A DNA stretch of 9,913 nucleotides from Devosia sp. (GCA_028290685.1 JAQGJI010000023.1:1-9913), one strand, 5' to 3'. Counted from the first letter of the stretch, positions 1 through 6,570 are shown. Notes: a model not told the origin generated them from the sequence alone. Translations and numbers: made by a program.

Positions 1-2
1 AC

Positions 3-437
3 CGGCACTTCTACATGGGGTTGCTGCGCGAGGATGGCACGCCCAAGCCGGCGCTCGAGGAATTTGCCAAGCACACGCCCGAAATGGGCCTGGTGCAGTG
101 GTTCCATTATCATGACCACCGGCTCGAAGATGCGGTCGCCTGGATGAAGCGGCTGGGCGTAACCCATATGCGCACCGGGCTGTCCTGGGCCGATAGCTTC
201 CGCCCCAATGCGCTTGACTGGTTCGACCGGCAGATGCAGGCGCTGGAGCCGTTCGACGTGACGGTGACGTTCTGCTTTACGCCCGAGCATCGCGGTATCG
301 CGCCGCACCACACCAGCCCACCCCAGGTGCCCGAGGAATTCGCCGCCTTCTGCGCCCAGATGATCGAGCGCTATGCACCTGCGGCCCCGGTTCGACCCCA
401 AGCAGCGCCGATGCAGAATTCCGGCTTGTTTGTCTAG
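3..437 (+). CDS. Glycoside hydrolase-like protein (beta-xylosidase type), C-terminal part only
   Basis: The reading frame is open from the left edge, so the true start lies outside the window; 144 residues are visible. Residues 1-25 (MGLLREDGTPKPALEEF) look like the usual end of a TIM-barrel glycosidase, where a 'GLLR.DG.PKPAL' strand-helix closes the catalytic barrel. Residues about 29-123 then look like the beginning of another barrel: three strand-helix units (strands near GLVQWFHY, THMRTGLSW and VTVTFCFTPE, with amphipathic helices between). After that comes a Pro/Ala-rich tail and the stop. From memory, similar proteins sit in polysaccharide clusters of methylobacteria and rhizobia and are annotated beta-xylosidase or cellulase-family hydrolase, with a comparable end point. 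The substrate is unknown, and the catalytic acids are probably upstream of the window. The gene converges on the FrhB-like gene with only two bases between the stop codons. Confidence 0.6.
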   Translation, partial: RHFYMGLLREDGTPKPALEEFAKHTPEMGLVQWFHYHDHRLEDAVAWMKRLGVTHMRTGLSWADSFRPNALDWFDRQMQALEPFDVTVTFCFTPEHRGIAPHHTSPPQVPEEFAAFCAQMIERYAPAAPVRPQAAPMQNSGLFV

Positions 438-439
438 CC

Positions 440-1825
440 TCAACCGTCGCCGCGGGTCAGCCGCAGGGCCCTGGCGAGCGCGCCGATCCGGCCGCGGCCA
501 TAGGCCAGGCCATGATAGAGCCGCAAGGCAGCATGGGCCCAACCGATGTAAAGTGCGGGCGCGTGCTGGCGGCGCGCAAGGTAGAACAAGCGGTGGCTCC
601 AGGCGCTGATCGCATAGCGCAGGCGGTAGATCAGCTTGCGCTGGAAGGGCAGATCCCTGCTGGGGGTGACGCGCTTGCGGGGCTTGATGCCCCGGCGCCG
701 CCAGGTGAGGCGGTAGGCCAGGCCCTCCCGGCGCTGGCGAAAGCCGGCGGCCTGAGTATTGGCCACGTAATCGGCGCCGGCCAGCTTGAGCTCGAGCCGC
801 CCAGTGCCGATGGCGTGCTCCACCAGCTCCCGCAGCACGGGGGAGCGTACCACCACGACATTGGTGCCGCGCCAGTCCGACGAATAGGGCTCGACCCAGG
901 CGTCGCCGAACGAAATATCGGCGGTTTCCGCCACCACGTCGTCGCAGAAATTGCAGGCCGAGTTCTGGAAGAACCCGGCGCCCCAGTCGCCATCACCCAG
1001 ATGCCACCAGTCCTTTTGCCGAACCGTGCCATCCTTGAGGGTGAGTTGGGCCGTGTACCAGTTGGCGGGCCGCTCGGGGCCCTTGAGGCGGAACTCCGGC
1101 CTGGCGACGGCGTCGGCTAGGGTATCCATCTGCCAGGCAAAGCTTTCCACCAGCCGGGCGCTTTTCATGTGCCCGCAGAAAAGCCCCAGCGTGTAGGCGA
1201 TGCGCTCGGCCAGAACAGGCTCCTGCGCCCGGGCCAGGTGCACGGCCTTGATGAAGCAGGGCACGCCCACGATGGCATAGCGGCCGGGCACTTCCCGGAT
1301 CTGCTTGAGGACACCGGAAAGCTCCACCGGGTAGTAGCGGGATTTCGCGCCCGCCAGAACGCTCTCGGGCGTGCGCGAAATCCCATAGCGAAAGAACATG
1401 TCGCCTTCCGAAGGCGAAACGTGGGCAACCCCATCGACCAGGCCGCGCCGCAGCAATTCAGCCGCCACCCAACTCACCATGCCGCCCGAGCTGCCCTGTT
1501 GCCGGTACGGCGCTTCCGCGACGGCGCCGACATAGGCGGCCTCAAGCCGGCCCAGACGGTTGTCGCGGGCGGGCGCAGCGGGAAACCGCGCGGCGGCCAG
1601 TTCATCCTCATTGGTTGCGGTGGGGGAAAAGGGGCAGAGCCGGGCAAGAGCTGTGCTGCGGGCGCGCTCAAAGCCAGCCGGCCCGATGGGTTTGAACTGG
1701 CCGAACGCATCGAGTGCCATGCTCGCGCCCGGGAGTGCCTGGGTACCAACGCAAGCGCCACAGCCGATGCAAAGCCCAGCCTTGCTCAATTGCCGCAGGC
1801 TGAGGGGGGCGTCAGGCAAGGACAT
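440..1825 (-). CDS. FrhB/FdhB-like iron-sulfur flavoprotein (coenzyme F420 hydrogenase beta subunit family)
   Basis: This is a 461-residue protein of the FrhB_FdhB N/C family, whose members are flavin- and [4Fe-4S]-containing redox proteins. It has exactly eight cysteines, all in motif-like places: C19, C22, C25 (CIGCGAC) with C64 (LCPF), then C190 (GVPCF), C217 (LFCGH), C291 and C294 (CNFCDD). That is enough for two [4Fe-4S] clusters. Other family marks are SSGGMVSWVAAELL (112-125), KSRYYPVEL (161-169) and ISFGDAWVEPYSSDWRGTN (304-322). The last 80 or so residues are Arg-rich, and no membrane segment is evident. Related F420-independent members include plant 7-hydroxymethyl chlorophyll a reductase, so the family name need not imply F420 use. 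The ATG at 1825 is preferred because it overlaps the upstream gene by only 14 bases; an in-frame ATG at 1864 would add 13 unconserved-looking residues. It is the last gene of the operon. In polysaccharide loci this family often sits beside pyruvyl transferases; the substrate is unknown. Confidence 0.88.
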   Translation of the reverse strand: MSLPDAPLSLRQLSKAGLCIGCGACVGTQALPGASMALDAFGQFKPIGPAGFERARSTALARLCPFSPTATNEDELAAARFPAAPARDNRLGRLEAAYVGAVAEAPYRQQGSSGGMVSWVAAELLRRGLVDGVAHVSPSEGDMFFRYGISRTPESVLAGAKSRYYPVELSGVLKQIREVPGRYAIVGVPCFIKAVHLARAQEPVLAERIAYTLGLFCGHMKSARLVESFAWQMDTLADAVARPEFRLKGPERPANWYTAQLTLKDGTVRQKDWWHLGDGDWGAGFFQNSACNFCDDVVAETADISFGDAWVEPYSSDWRGTNVVVVRSPVLRELVEHAIGTGRLELKLAGADYVANTQAAGFRQRREGLAYRLTWRRRGIKPRKRVTPSRDLPFQRKLIYRLRYAISAWSHRLFYLARRQHAPALYIGWAHAALRLYHGLAYGRGRIGALARALRLTRGDG

Positions 1826-2879
1826 GATCGAGATAGGCGTCCGATTGCACCCGAAGCCTGGCAATGGAGTGCCCTATGGCGGGATCCAGCCTGTCCCCCA
1901 AAATCTGCCGGTAGTCATCCTGCCCGCTCGCCGGGGACACCATGTGACGCTCTGCGCCCAGGGCCGCGACAAGGTCGCGTACCTTGTTGAAGCGGTAATC
2001 GGAGGGTGCGGTGACAAACGGCTTGCCGTTCACCAATGCAAAGATGCAGCCGTGAAAGAAATTGGTGATGACCGCCCGGGCCCCCGCCATCATTGCCGCG
2101 AATTCCACTGGGCCGGCCTCGATGCGCTGCTCGTGGGCCCAGGGATTGTGATAGCCGATGCTGACCAGGCGCAGCCCCTGATCGCTTGCCCATGTGGCGA
2201 TTGCCTGCTGGAGCCAGGCGGGAAAGCCGTGCCCGTAAACGATGGCGTAGGGTGAGCCGGCCGGCGGCGCGGTCTTGGGGATCAGCTGCGCAAATTGCAG
2301 GCACGGATCGAGAACCAGCGGCGACTGGCGTCCAGTCGCTTGGGCAACCAGGGCTTGCGAGTTCCGGTCGCGCACCGAGATCGCGTCGAAGCGTTGCAGG
2401 CGCGATGACCAATATTGCTCAAGGCCAGTGCCGGCGGGCTGACTGCCAAAGCTGGCGGCGTAGGAAGCGAGGCGCTCCGCCTTCAGCCCGTCGCCATAAA
2501 ACAGCGCTTCGCCGCCATACCAGGGGTGGCGCAAGTTCCACACCTCGTCGCTGCCCACGAGCACAACATCATAGCGCCCGCTTTGCTCGGGTGCGTGCAG
2601 GGGAAAGGGGTCCGACAGGGGCAAGCCGTCAAAGGCCGCAAAGAACCGGCGCGCCTTGGCGACATAGGCGGATCGATGGGCAGCCGGTGGTGCATCGGCA
2701 ATGGGGCGCAGGGCACAGCGCCATTCGGACATGTTGATGCGGGGGGAATGATGATCAAGCAGCACCGCATCGTGCCCGCGCGCGCGCAGTCCCTCGGCCA
2801 GACAGCGCGCCTGCCAGTAGGAGCCGTAATTGATGCAGCGATGGAAGGTCAGAACGCCGATGCGCCGGGGGCGGGTCAT
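1812..2879 (-). CDS. Polysaccharide pyruvyl transferase family protein (CsaB/WcaK-like)
   Basis: This 355-residue protein fits the polysaccharide pyruvyl transferase family (GT-B-like fold), whose known members transfer pyruvate from phosphoenolpyruvate to sugar hydroxyls of surface polymers. Visible marks are an N-terminal INYGSYWQARCLAEGLRARGH stretch around residues 16-36, GSDEVWN (109-115), SVRDRNS (168-174), DPCLQ (191-195), a Rossmann-like strand YAIVYGHGF (211-219) and the family's C-terminal ITNFFHGCIFALVNGKPFV stretch (271-289) with the conserved His at 276. The ATG at 2879 is chosen because the family homology begins at once (RRIGVLTFHRCINYGS). The frame stays open to 3119, but that extra 80 residues lies over the preceding gene and looks like translated antisense. 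There is no clear Shine-Dalgarno; the stop of the preceding gene lies 7 bases upstream, so translational coupling is likely. Real pyruvyl transfer activity is not certain, since many family members are uncharacterised. Confidence 0.87.
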   Translation of the reverse strand: MTRPRRIGVLTFHRCINYGSYWQARCLAEGLRARGHDAVLLDHHSPRINMSEWRCALRPIADAPPAAHRSAYVAKARRFFAAFDGLPLSDPFPLHAPEQSGRYDVVLVGSDEVWNLRHPWYGGEALFYGDGLKAERLASYAASFGSQPAGTGLEQYWSSRLQRFDAISVRDRNSQALVAQATGRQSPLVLDPCLQFAQLIPKTAPPAGSPYAIVYGHGFPAWLQQAIATWASDQGLRLVSIGYHNPWAHEQRIEAGPVEFAAMMAGARAVITNFFHGCIFALVNGKPFVTAPSDYRFNKVRDLVAALGAERHMVSPASGQDDYRQILGDRLDPAIGHSIARLRVQSDAYLDHVLA

Positions 2880-2886
2880 GGCCGTG

Positions 2887-3906
2887 CTAAGGAGCGTAAA
2901 TCTGGTCAAGGACCCCGGCAACGGTCGCAAACTGCTCCGCCGAGGCGTCGAACTTTCCCCCTTGGGCCACAGCACTGGCCCAGGCACCGACGGCCCGGCC
3001 GCTCCAATCATCGGATGATTGGCCCAGGGAGACGCTTGTGGTGCGGGTATGATGGGCGGCGGCGAAGTTAAAAAACGAGCCACCGACATTGGCCAGGCTG
3101 GCGCCGCCCTCGGTGCCATAGAAGTCGGCGCCGATCACTGCATCGCGCCCGGCATGCAAATGCCACGAGCAACTGATGCGCACCACGGCGCCGCTGGACA
3201 GCGTCAGGCTTGCCGTGGCGAAATCCTCATCGGTGTCAGCGCCCGCCCCAATCGGCTTGCCGCCCCTGAACAGGTGCGATGAAACCGCAGTCACCTGGGG
3301 GAAATCCAGAACCCAAAGAGCCAGATCGACAAGGTGAACGCCCAGGTCCATGACGCATCCGCCACCCGAAAGGGCCTTGTCGAAGAACCACGGCTTGTCC
3401 GGGCCATAGGCGTTGTGGAATACCAGATCGGCCGCAAACACCTGCCCCAGCCTGCCCTCGGCCACCAGCGAACGGATCTGCTGGATGGCGGCAATGTGCC
3501 GGTAGGAGAGATCAACCCCCAAGGTACGGTCTGCCCGGCGCGCCGCGTTTACCACCCCGTTCACTTCGTCCAGGGTGCGGCCAAGTGGCTTCTGGCAGAA
3601 CACCGGGATCCCGCGCTCCAGCACCTGGATGGATTGGGCGGCGTGCAGCGCGCTTGGCGTGGCAATGACAATGCCATCCAGATCATGCTCGAGCATGTCC
3701 TGCAGGGAGGTTGCCAGCGCCGCACCGGGCGCCAGTTCGCGCGCCGAATCCAACATCTGGGGGGAAGGATCGGACAGCACGGCAGCGGTGACCAGGCCCT
3801 GATCGAGCAGCGACTGCATCCGCACCAGGCCGATGCGGCCCGTCCCCAGAAAACCGATGCGTGGCCGCAACCCCTGCTCCAGAACGAGGGCTGAAACCGC
3901 ACTCAT
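2887..3906 (-). CDS. Gfo/Idh/MocA-family NAD(P)-dependent oxidoreductase
   Basis: This 339-residue protein has the length and two-domain layout of the Gfo/Idh/MocA family, which oxidises or reduces sugars, inositols and nucleotide sugars. The Rossmann motif GFLGTGRIG is at 18-26, and IATPSALHAA (81-90) is the usual strand after the second helix. The catalytic lysine motif, normally EKP, reads CQKPLGRT (104-111) with Lys106. The C-terminal domain carries GGGCVMDLGVHLVDLALW (181-198), giving the expected Asp187 and His191 of the D-x-G-x-H-x-x-D element. The start ATG overlaps the stop of the MDR gene by four bases (ATGA); no separate Shine-Dalgarno is seen, so translation is probably coupled. 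The tight pairing with the MDR mirrors proteins in which both domains are fused. The substrate cannot be read from sequence; a sugar nucleotide or sugar intermediate of the cluster's polymer is the best guess. Confidence 0.92.
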   Translation of the reverse strand: MSAVSALVLEQGLRPRIGFLGTGRIGLVRMQSLLDQGLVTAAVLSDPSPQMLDSARELAPGAALATSLQDMLEHDLDGIVIATPSALHAAQSIQVLERGIPVFCQKPLGRTLDEVNGVVNAARRADRTLGVDLSYRHIAAIQQIRSLVAEGRLGQVFAADLVFHNAYGPDKPWFFDKALSGGGCVMDLGVHLVDLALWVLDFPQVTAVSSHLFRGGKPIGAGADTDEDFATASLTLSSGAVVRISCSWHLHAGRDAVIGADFYGTEGGASLANVGGSFFNFAAAHHTRTTSVSLGQSSDDWSGRAVGAWASAVAQGGKFDASAEQFATVAGVLDQIYAP

Positions 3907-4889
3907 GGATAAAGCACCAGCGCCTTCATGAAACCGTCCGGGCGGTCCCGCGTGGCGTTCAGCGCCGTATCCAGTTCGGCGAGGGAATAGGCATGGGTAT
4001 AAAGGGGTGCAGGATCGAGCCTGCCATCCACGATCGCGGCAATGGCATCGCGAATGCCCTGCACATAGGTCTGGGGATCGCGCTCATGGGCGTTGATGAC
4101 GTCAAAGCCGCGCCAGTTCCACATCTGCATATTGACCTGGCGCGGGCCATCCTGATGATAGCCCGCGACAATCAACCGGCCGCGCTCGCGCGTCAGTTCG
4201 GCGGCAAGATCAAGCGGCCACTGCTTGCCCACCGCCTCGATGACGCGATCACAGAACTTGCCATCGGTTGATTGCTTGACCTGCTCGATGATCTGCCAGT
4301 GATCGTGCATCAAGATGGTTTCGGCAGCACCAAGCCTGGCAGCCAGTTCCAGGGCAAAGGGCCGCCGGCCGATGGCAATGACGCGCGCGCCTGCACCGAC
4401 CGCCAGCTGGGTCAGCAAGGCACCCAGAAACCCGATGCCGACAATGGCCACCGTCTGGCCCTTCTCGATTTCACAGCGCTTGAAGATGTTCATGGCGCAG
4501 CCCAGCGGCTCGCCGGGAAACGGAACGCCCGCGAGTTCCGCCGGCAGCCTGACCACCGCACCGGCCTCGGCAATGTCGTGGGTGGCATAGCTGTGATAGG
4601 ACAGGGCGGCGACGCGATCGCCGGGCGCGAAGCCGGTGACCTGGGGACCGACGGCATCGATAATGCCCCAGCCTTCATGACCCAGCCCGCCCGGTTCGGT
4701 GGGAAACTTCATCCACTCCGGGCCCGCCCAGGGCCCCAGATTGGAAGCACAGACGCCGCAGCCTTCCAGCCGGATGCGAACCTGGCCGGCTTGGGGGACC
4801 GGCAGGCTGTGATGCTCGATCGCGACAACTCCCGGTCCGGTCACCACGGCAGCTTGCATCTGCTCGCCGCCAAGAACAGCAGAATTCAT
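3903..4889 (-). CDS. Zinc-type medium-chain alcohol dehydrogenase (MDR) family oxidoreductase
   Basis: This is a 328-residue MDR-superfamily dehydrogenase. Catalytic-zinc ligands are in place: Cys47 in CGVCASN (44-50), His71-Glu72 in GLGHEGWG (68-75) and Cys131 in EPLGCAMN (127-134). The four-cysteine structural-zinc loop of classical alcohol dehydrogenases is absent, which is common in polyol/sugar-type MDRs. The cofactor motif is GIGFLG at 151-156, followed by IAIGRR (171-176), where the Arg residues may suit NADP. The start at 4889 is supported by AAGGA seven bases upstream; a longer in-frame ATG at 4943 would overlap the 87-residue gene by 44 bases, and an ATG at 4859 is a less likely alternative. 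The gene lies 10 bases after the small orphan gene and overlaps the Gfo/Idh gene by ATGA. Within this polysaccharide locus it probably oxidises a hydroxyl of a sugar or sugar nucleotide, but the substrate is unknown. Confidence 0.92.
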   Translation of the reverse strand: MNSAVLGGEQMQAAVVTGPGVVAIEHHSLPVPQAGQVRIRLEGCGVCASNLGPWAGPEWMKFPTEPGGLGHEGWGIIDAVGPQVTGFAPGDRVAALSYHSYATHDIAEAGAVVRLPAELAGVPFPGEPLGCAMNIFKRCEIEKGQTVAIVGIGFLGALLTQLAVGAGARVIAIGRRPFALELAARLGAAETILMHDHWQIIEQVKQSTDGKFCDRVIEAVGKQWPLDLAAELTRERGRLIVAGYHQDGPRQVNMQMWNWRGFDVINAHERDPQTYVQGIRDAIAAIVDGRLDPAPLYTHAYSLAELDTALNATRDRPDGFMKALVLYP

Positions 4890-4896
4890 CGGGTTA

Positions 4897-4901
4897 TCCT
4901 T
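4897..4901 (-). promoter_or_regulatory. Ribosome binding site of the MDR gene, nested in the stop of the upstream gene
   Basis: On the minus strand the bases read TAAGGATAACCCG before the ATG. AAGGA ends seven bases before the ATG at 4889 and shares bases with the TAA stop (4900-4902) of the 87-residue gene. This decides the MDR start against the longer in-frame ATG at 4943. It also implies that ribosomes finishing the small gene can re-initiate on the next one. Confidence 0.75.
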
Positions 4902-5163
4902 ATTCCCGGTTGACGAACTTGTTGAACCGGCTCTCGCCGCCATCGCTGGTCTTGTCCTGGTAGAGAAACGCCAGTTTGTTGCGATCGAAAATATCGAAGA
5001 ACTCGTCCCAGGAAATCTGCTTCAGATTGTCTTCAGGTTCACCGAAATCGATGCGCAGGATCCCGCCCTTGCCCTTGGTTTCAACCATGGCGGGGTGCCC
5101 GTCGCGCGCTTCGGCCCACTGGCGGATTTCGTCGTGCTCGATTGTGGTGTTGGAACTGCTCAT
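4900..5163 (-). CDS. Conserved-looking 87-residue protein of unknown function
   Basis: This is a small, soluble, acidic-looking protein with no signal peptide or membrane segment. Visible segments are a His/Glu-rich start (TIEHDEIRQWAEARDGHPAMV), a short beta-like stretch KGGILRIDFGEPEDNL (33-48), then ISWDEFFDIFDRNKLAFLYQDKT and a C-terminal end FNKFVNRE. From memory, closely similar short proteins are widespread in proteobacteria and are sometimes mislabelled '1,4-alpha-glucan branching enzyme'; at this length it cannot be such an enzyme. A strong Shine-Dalgarno, AAGGAG (5173-5178), sits nine bases before the ATG, and the gene lies 32 bases after ugd and 10 bases before the MDR gene, so it is a genuine operon member. 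Its role is unknown. A small binding or regulatory protein for one of the neighbouring enzymes is possible, but nothing in the sequence proves it. Confidence 0.85.
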   Translation of the reverse strand: MSSSNTTIEHDEIRQWAEARDGHPAMVETKGKGGILRIDFGEPEDNLKQISWDEFFDIFDRNKLAFLYQDKTSDGGESRFNKFVNRE

Positions 5164-5195
5164 GGGTTTAGGCTCCTTGCTGAAGGTGCACTCGA

Positions 5196-6557
5196 TCAGG
5201 CGGGGGAGGCGGCCAGCTGCGCCATGGCGGTGCCGCCATGGCCACGCCGGGCCGGTGCCGCTGCCAGGGGTGCCCGGCCCAGTCCCTGGTAGTTCAAGCC
5301 GGCGCCCGCGGCACGCTCGGGGTCGATGATGTTGCGCAGATCAAGCAGCGTATTGCCGGCCATGGCGCGAGCCACCTTGGGCAGGTCGAGCGTGCGATAT
5401 TGATCCCATTCGGTCAGCACCACCGCAAGGTCGGCATCCTTGAGCGCGCCAAGGGCCGTGCCATGCCATTGCACATTGCTCAACAGACGCTTGGCTGCAT
5501 CGGGCTGCGGGTCATGCAGGTGCACGCTCAGACCCGCCGCCACCAGCAGCGGCACGATGGTCAGGGCGGCCGCTTCGCGCACGTCATCGGTGTTGGCCTT
5601 GAAGCTGGTGCCAAGGATCGCCACCCGGCCGTGGCGGGGCGCCGCCTCGATGATGCGGGCCGCCAGCGCCTGCTTGCGCGCTTCGTTGCGTTCGATCAGG
5701 GTCTCGACAAGCGGCTGCTGCGCTCCATGGCGGCGGCCAGAGCTGGCAAAGGCTCGCGTATCCATGGGAAAGCACGAGCCACCAAAGCCGGGCCCTGCGG
5801 CAAGAAAGGCACCGCCGATCCGATGGTCGCGCCCGATGCCGTCCGCCACCGCCGTTACATCCCCGCCCAGCCGTTCGCATAGATCGGCAACATCGTTGAT
5901 AAAGCCGATCTTGAGTGCCAGCAGGGCATTGGCGGCATATTTGATGAGTTCGGCATTGACGGTTTCGGTTGCGAGAATGGGAATGCCGCGCAAGGCCAGG
6001 GGCGCGTAGATCATGCGCAGCACAGCTTCGGAGCGCGCATCGTCAGCACCGATGACAATGCGGTCAGCATGCAGAAAATCCTTGATTGCGGTGCCTTCGC
6101 GCAGGAATTCGGGATTGGACGCGACAGCTATGTCCCCGCCCCCGCGGCTGGCGTCGACAAGGCTTTTCACCCGCCTTGCGGTTCCCGCGACGACCGTGGA
6201 TTTCAGCACAATGACGGCCGCGCTCGGCAGATAGGGAGCAATGGCCTGGGCCGCCGTTTCCACATAAGAAAGGTCGATGTCGCCATCGCGGTCCGACGGT
6301 GTTCCCACAGCCAGAAACACCGCATCCGCATCGTTTGCCGCCATGTTCGCATCGGTCGTGAAGTGCAGCCGTTCCGCCTGCATCTGCTGCGCTATGAGTT
6401 CGGACAGACCCGGCTCGAAGATCGGAACTCGAGCGCTCTGAAGGGCAGCAATGCGTTGCGGATCAATGTCGCAGCAGGTAACGGAGTGACCAAGGTCCGC
6501 AAGGCACGCGCTGGTTGTCAAGCCAACATAACCCGCCCCAAGTACGACAATCTTCAT
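5196..6557 (-). CDS. ugd: UDP-glucose 6-dehydrogenase
   Basis: It oxidises UDP-glucose to UDP-glucuronate with two NAD+, supplying acidic sugar precursors for polysaccharide. The 453-residue length fits the bacterial family. Domain order is the N-terminal NAD domain (GAGYVG 7-12, CDIDPQRI 29-36, AVGTPS 83-88, KSTVVAGT 119-126), the central dimer helix with SNPEFLREGTAI (147-158) and ELIKYAANALLALKI (203-217; Lys206, Asn210), the active-site Cys262 in GFGGSCFPMDTR, and the C-terminal UDP-binding domain with SFKANTDDVREA (318-329) and LTEWDQY (381-387). Odd points: the Lys usual in the 'CFPKD' motif is Met265, and Pro is Ala in 'FKPNTDD'. An Ala/Arg/Gly-rich tail (430-453) extends past the usual end. 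The ATG at 6557 follows AAAGG by eight bases; a GTG codon directly before it is less likely. It is the first gene of the minus-strand operon. GDP-mannose dehydrogenase is a less likely alternative. Confidence 0.9.
   Translation of the reverse strand: MKIVVLGAGYVGLTTSACLADLGHSVTCCDIDPQRIAALQSARVPIFEPGLSELIAQQMQAERLHFTTDANMAANDADAVFLAVGTPSDRDGDIDLSYVETAAQAIAPYLPSAAVIVLKSTVVAGTARRVKSLVDASRGGGDIAVASNPEFLREGTAIKDFLHADRIVIGADDARSEAVLRMIYAPLALRGIPILATETVNAELIKYAANALLALKIGFINDVADLCERLGGDVTAVADGIGRDHRIGGAFLAAGPGFGGSCFPMDTRAFASSGRRHGAQQPLVETLIERNEARKQALAARIIEAAPRHGRVAILGTSFKANTDDVREAAALTIVPLLVAAGLSVHLHDPQPDAAKRLLSNVQWHGTALGALKDADLAVVLTEWDQYRTLDLPKVARAMAGNTLLDLRNIIDPERAAGAGLNYQGLGRAPLAAAPARRGHGGTAMAQLAASPA
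5221..5242. repeat. Perfect 10-bp inverted repeat at the 3' end of ugd
   Basis: GCCATGGCGG (5221-5230) and CCGCCATGGC (5233-5242) are exact reverse complements separated by TG. In the minus-strand transcript this can form a GC-rich stem of nine pairs with a four-base loop, inside the codons for the Gly/Ala-rich ugd tail and ending 22 bases before the ugd stop codon. No T-run follows in the direction of transcription, so it is not a classical terminator. It could act as a processing or stability element between ugd and the downstream genes, or simply reflect GC-rich coding for a low-complexity tail. Confidence 0.7.
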
Positions 6558-6565
6558 CACTGCTG

Positions 6566-6570
6566 CCTTT
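6566..6570 (-). promoter_or_regulatory. Ribosome binding site of ugd
   Basis: AAAGG on the minus strand lies eight bases before the ATG at 6557 and five before the in-frame GTG at 6560. The spacing favours the ATG start. The protein then begins MKIVVLGAGYVG, as expected for the family. Confidence 0.6.

Noticed and set aside
400..480. Bidirectional terminator at the convergent junction
   Set aside because: I looked for a stem followed by a T-run on either strand and found none.
1169..1990. Long plus-strand open frame (273 codons) opposite the FrhB-like gene
   Set aside because: Antisense to conserved Fe-S motifs on the minus strand; no Shine-Dalgarno and no plausible domain.
2880..3119. N-terminal extension of the pyruvyl transferase frame to 3119
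   Set aside because: The extra 80 residues overlap the 3' end of the Gfo/Idh gene and look like low-complexity antisense translation; family homology starts at the ATG at 2879.
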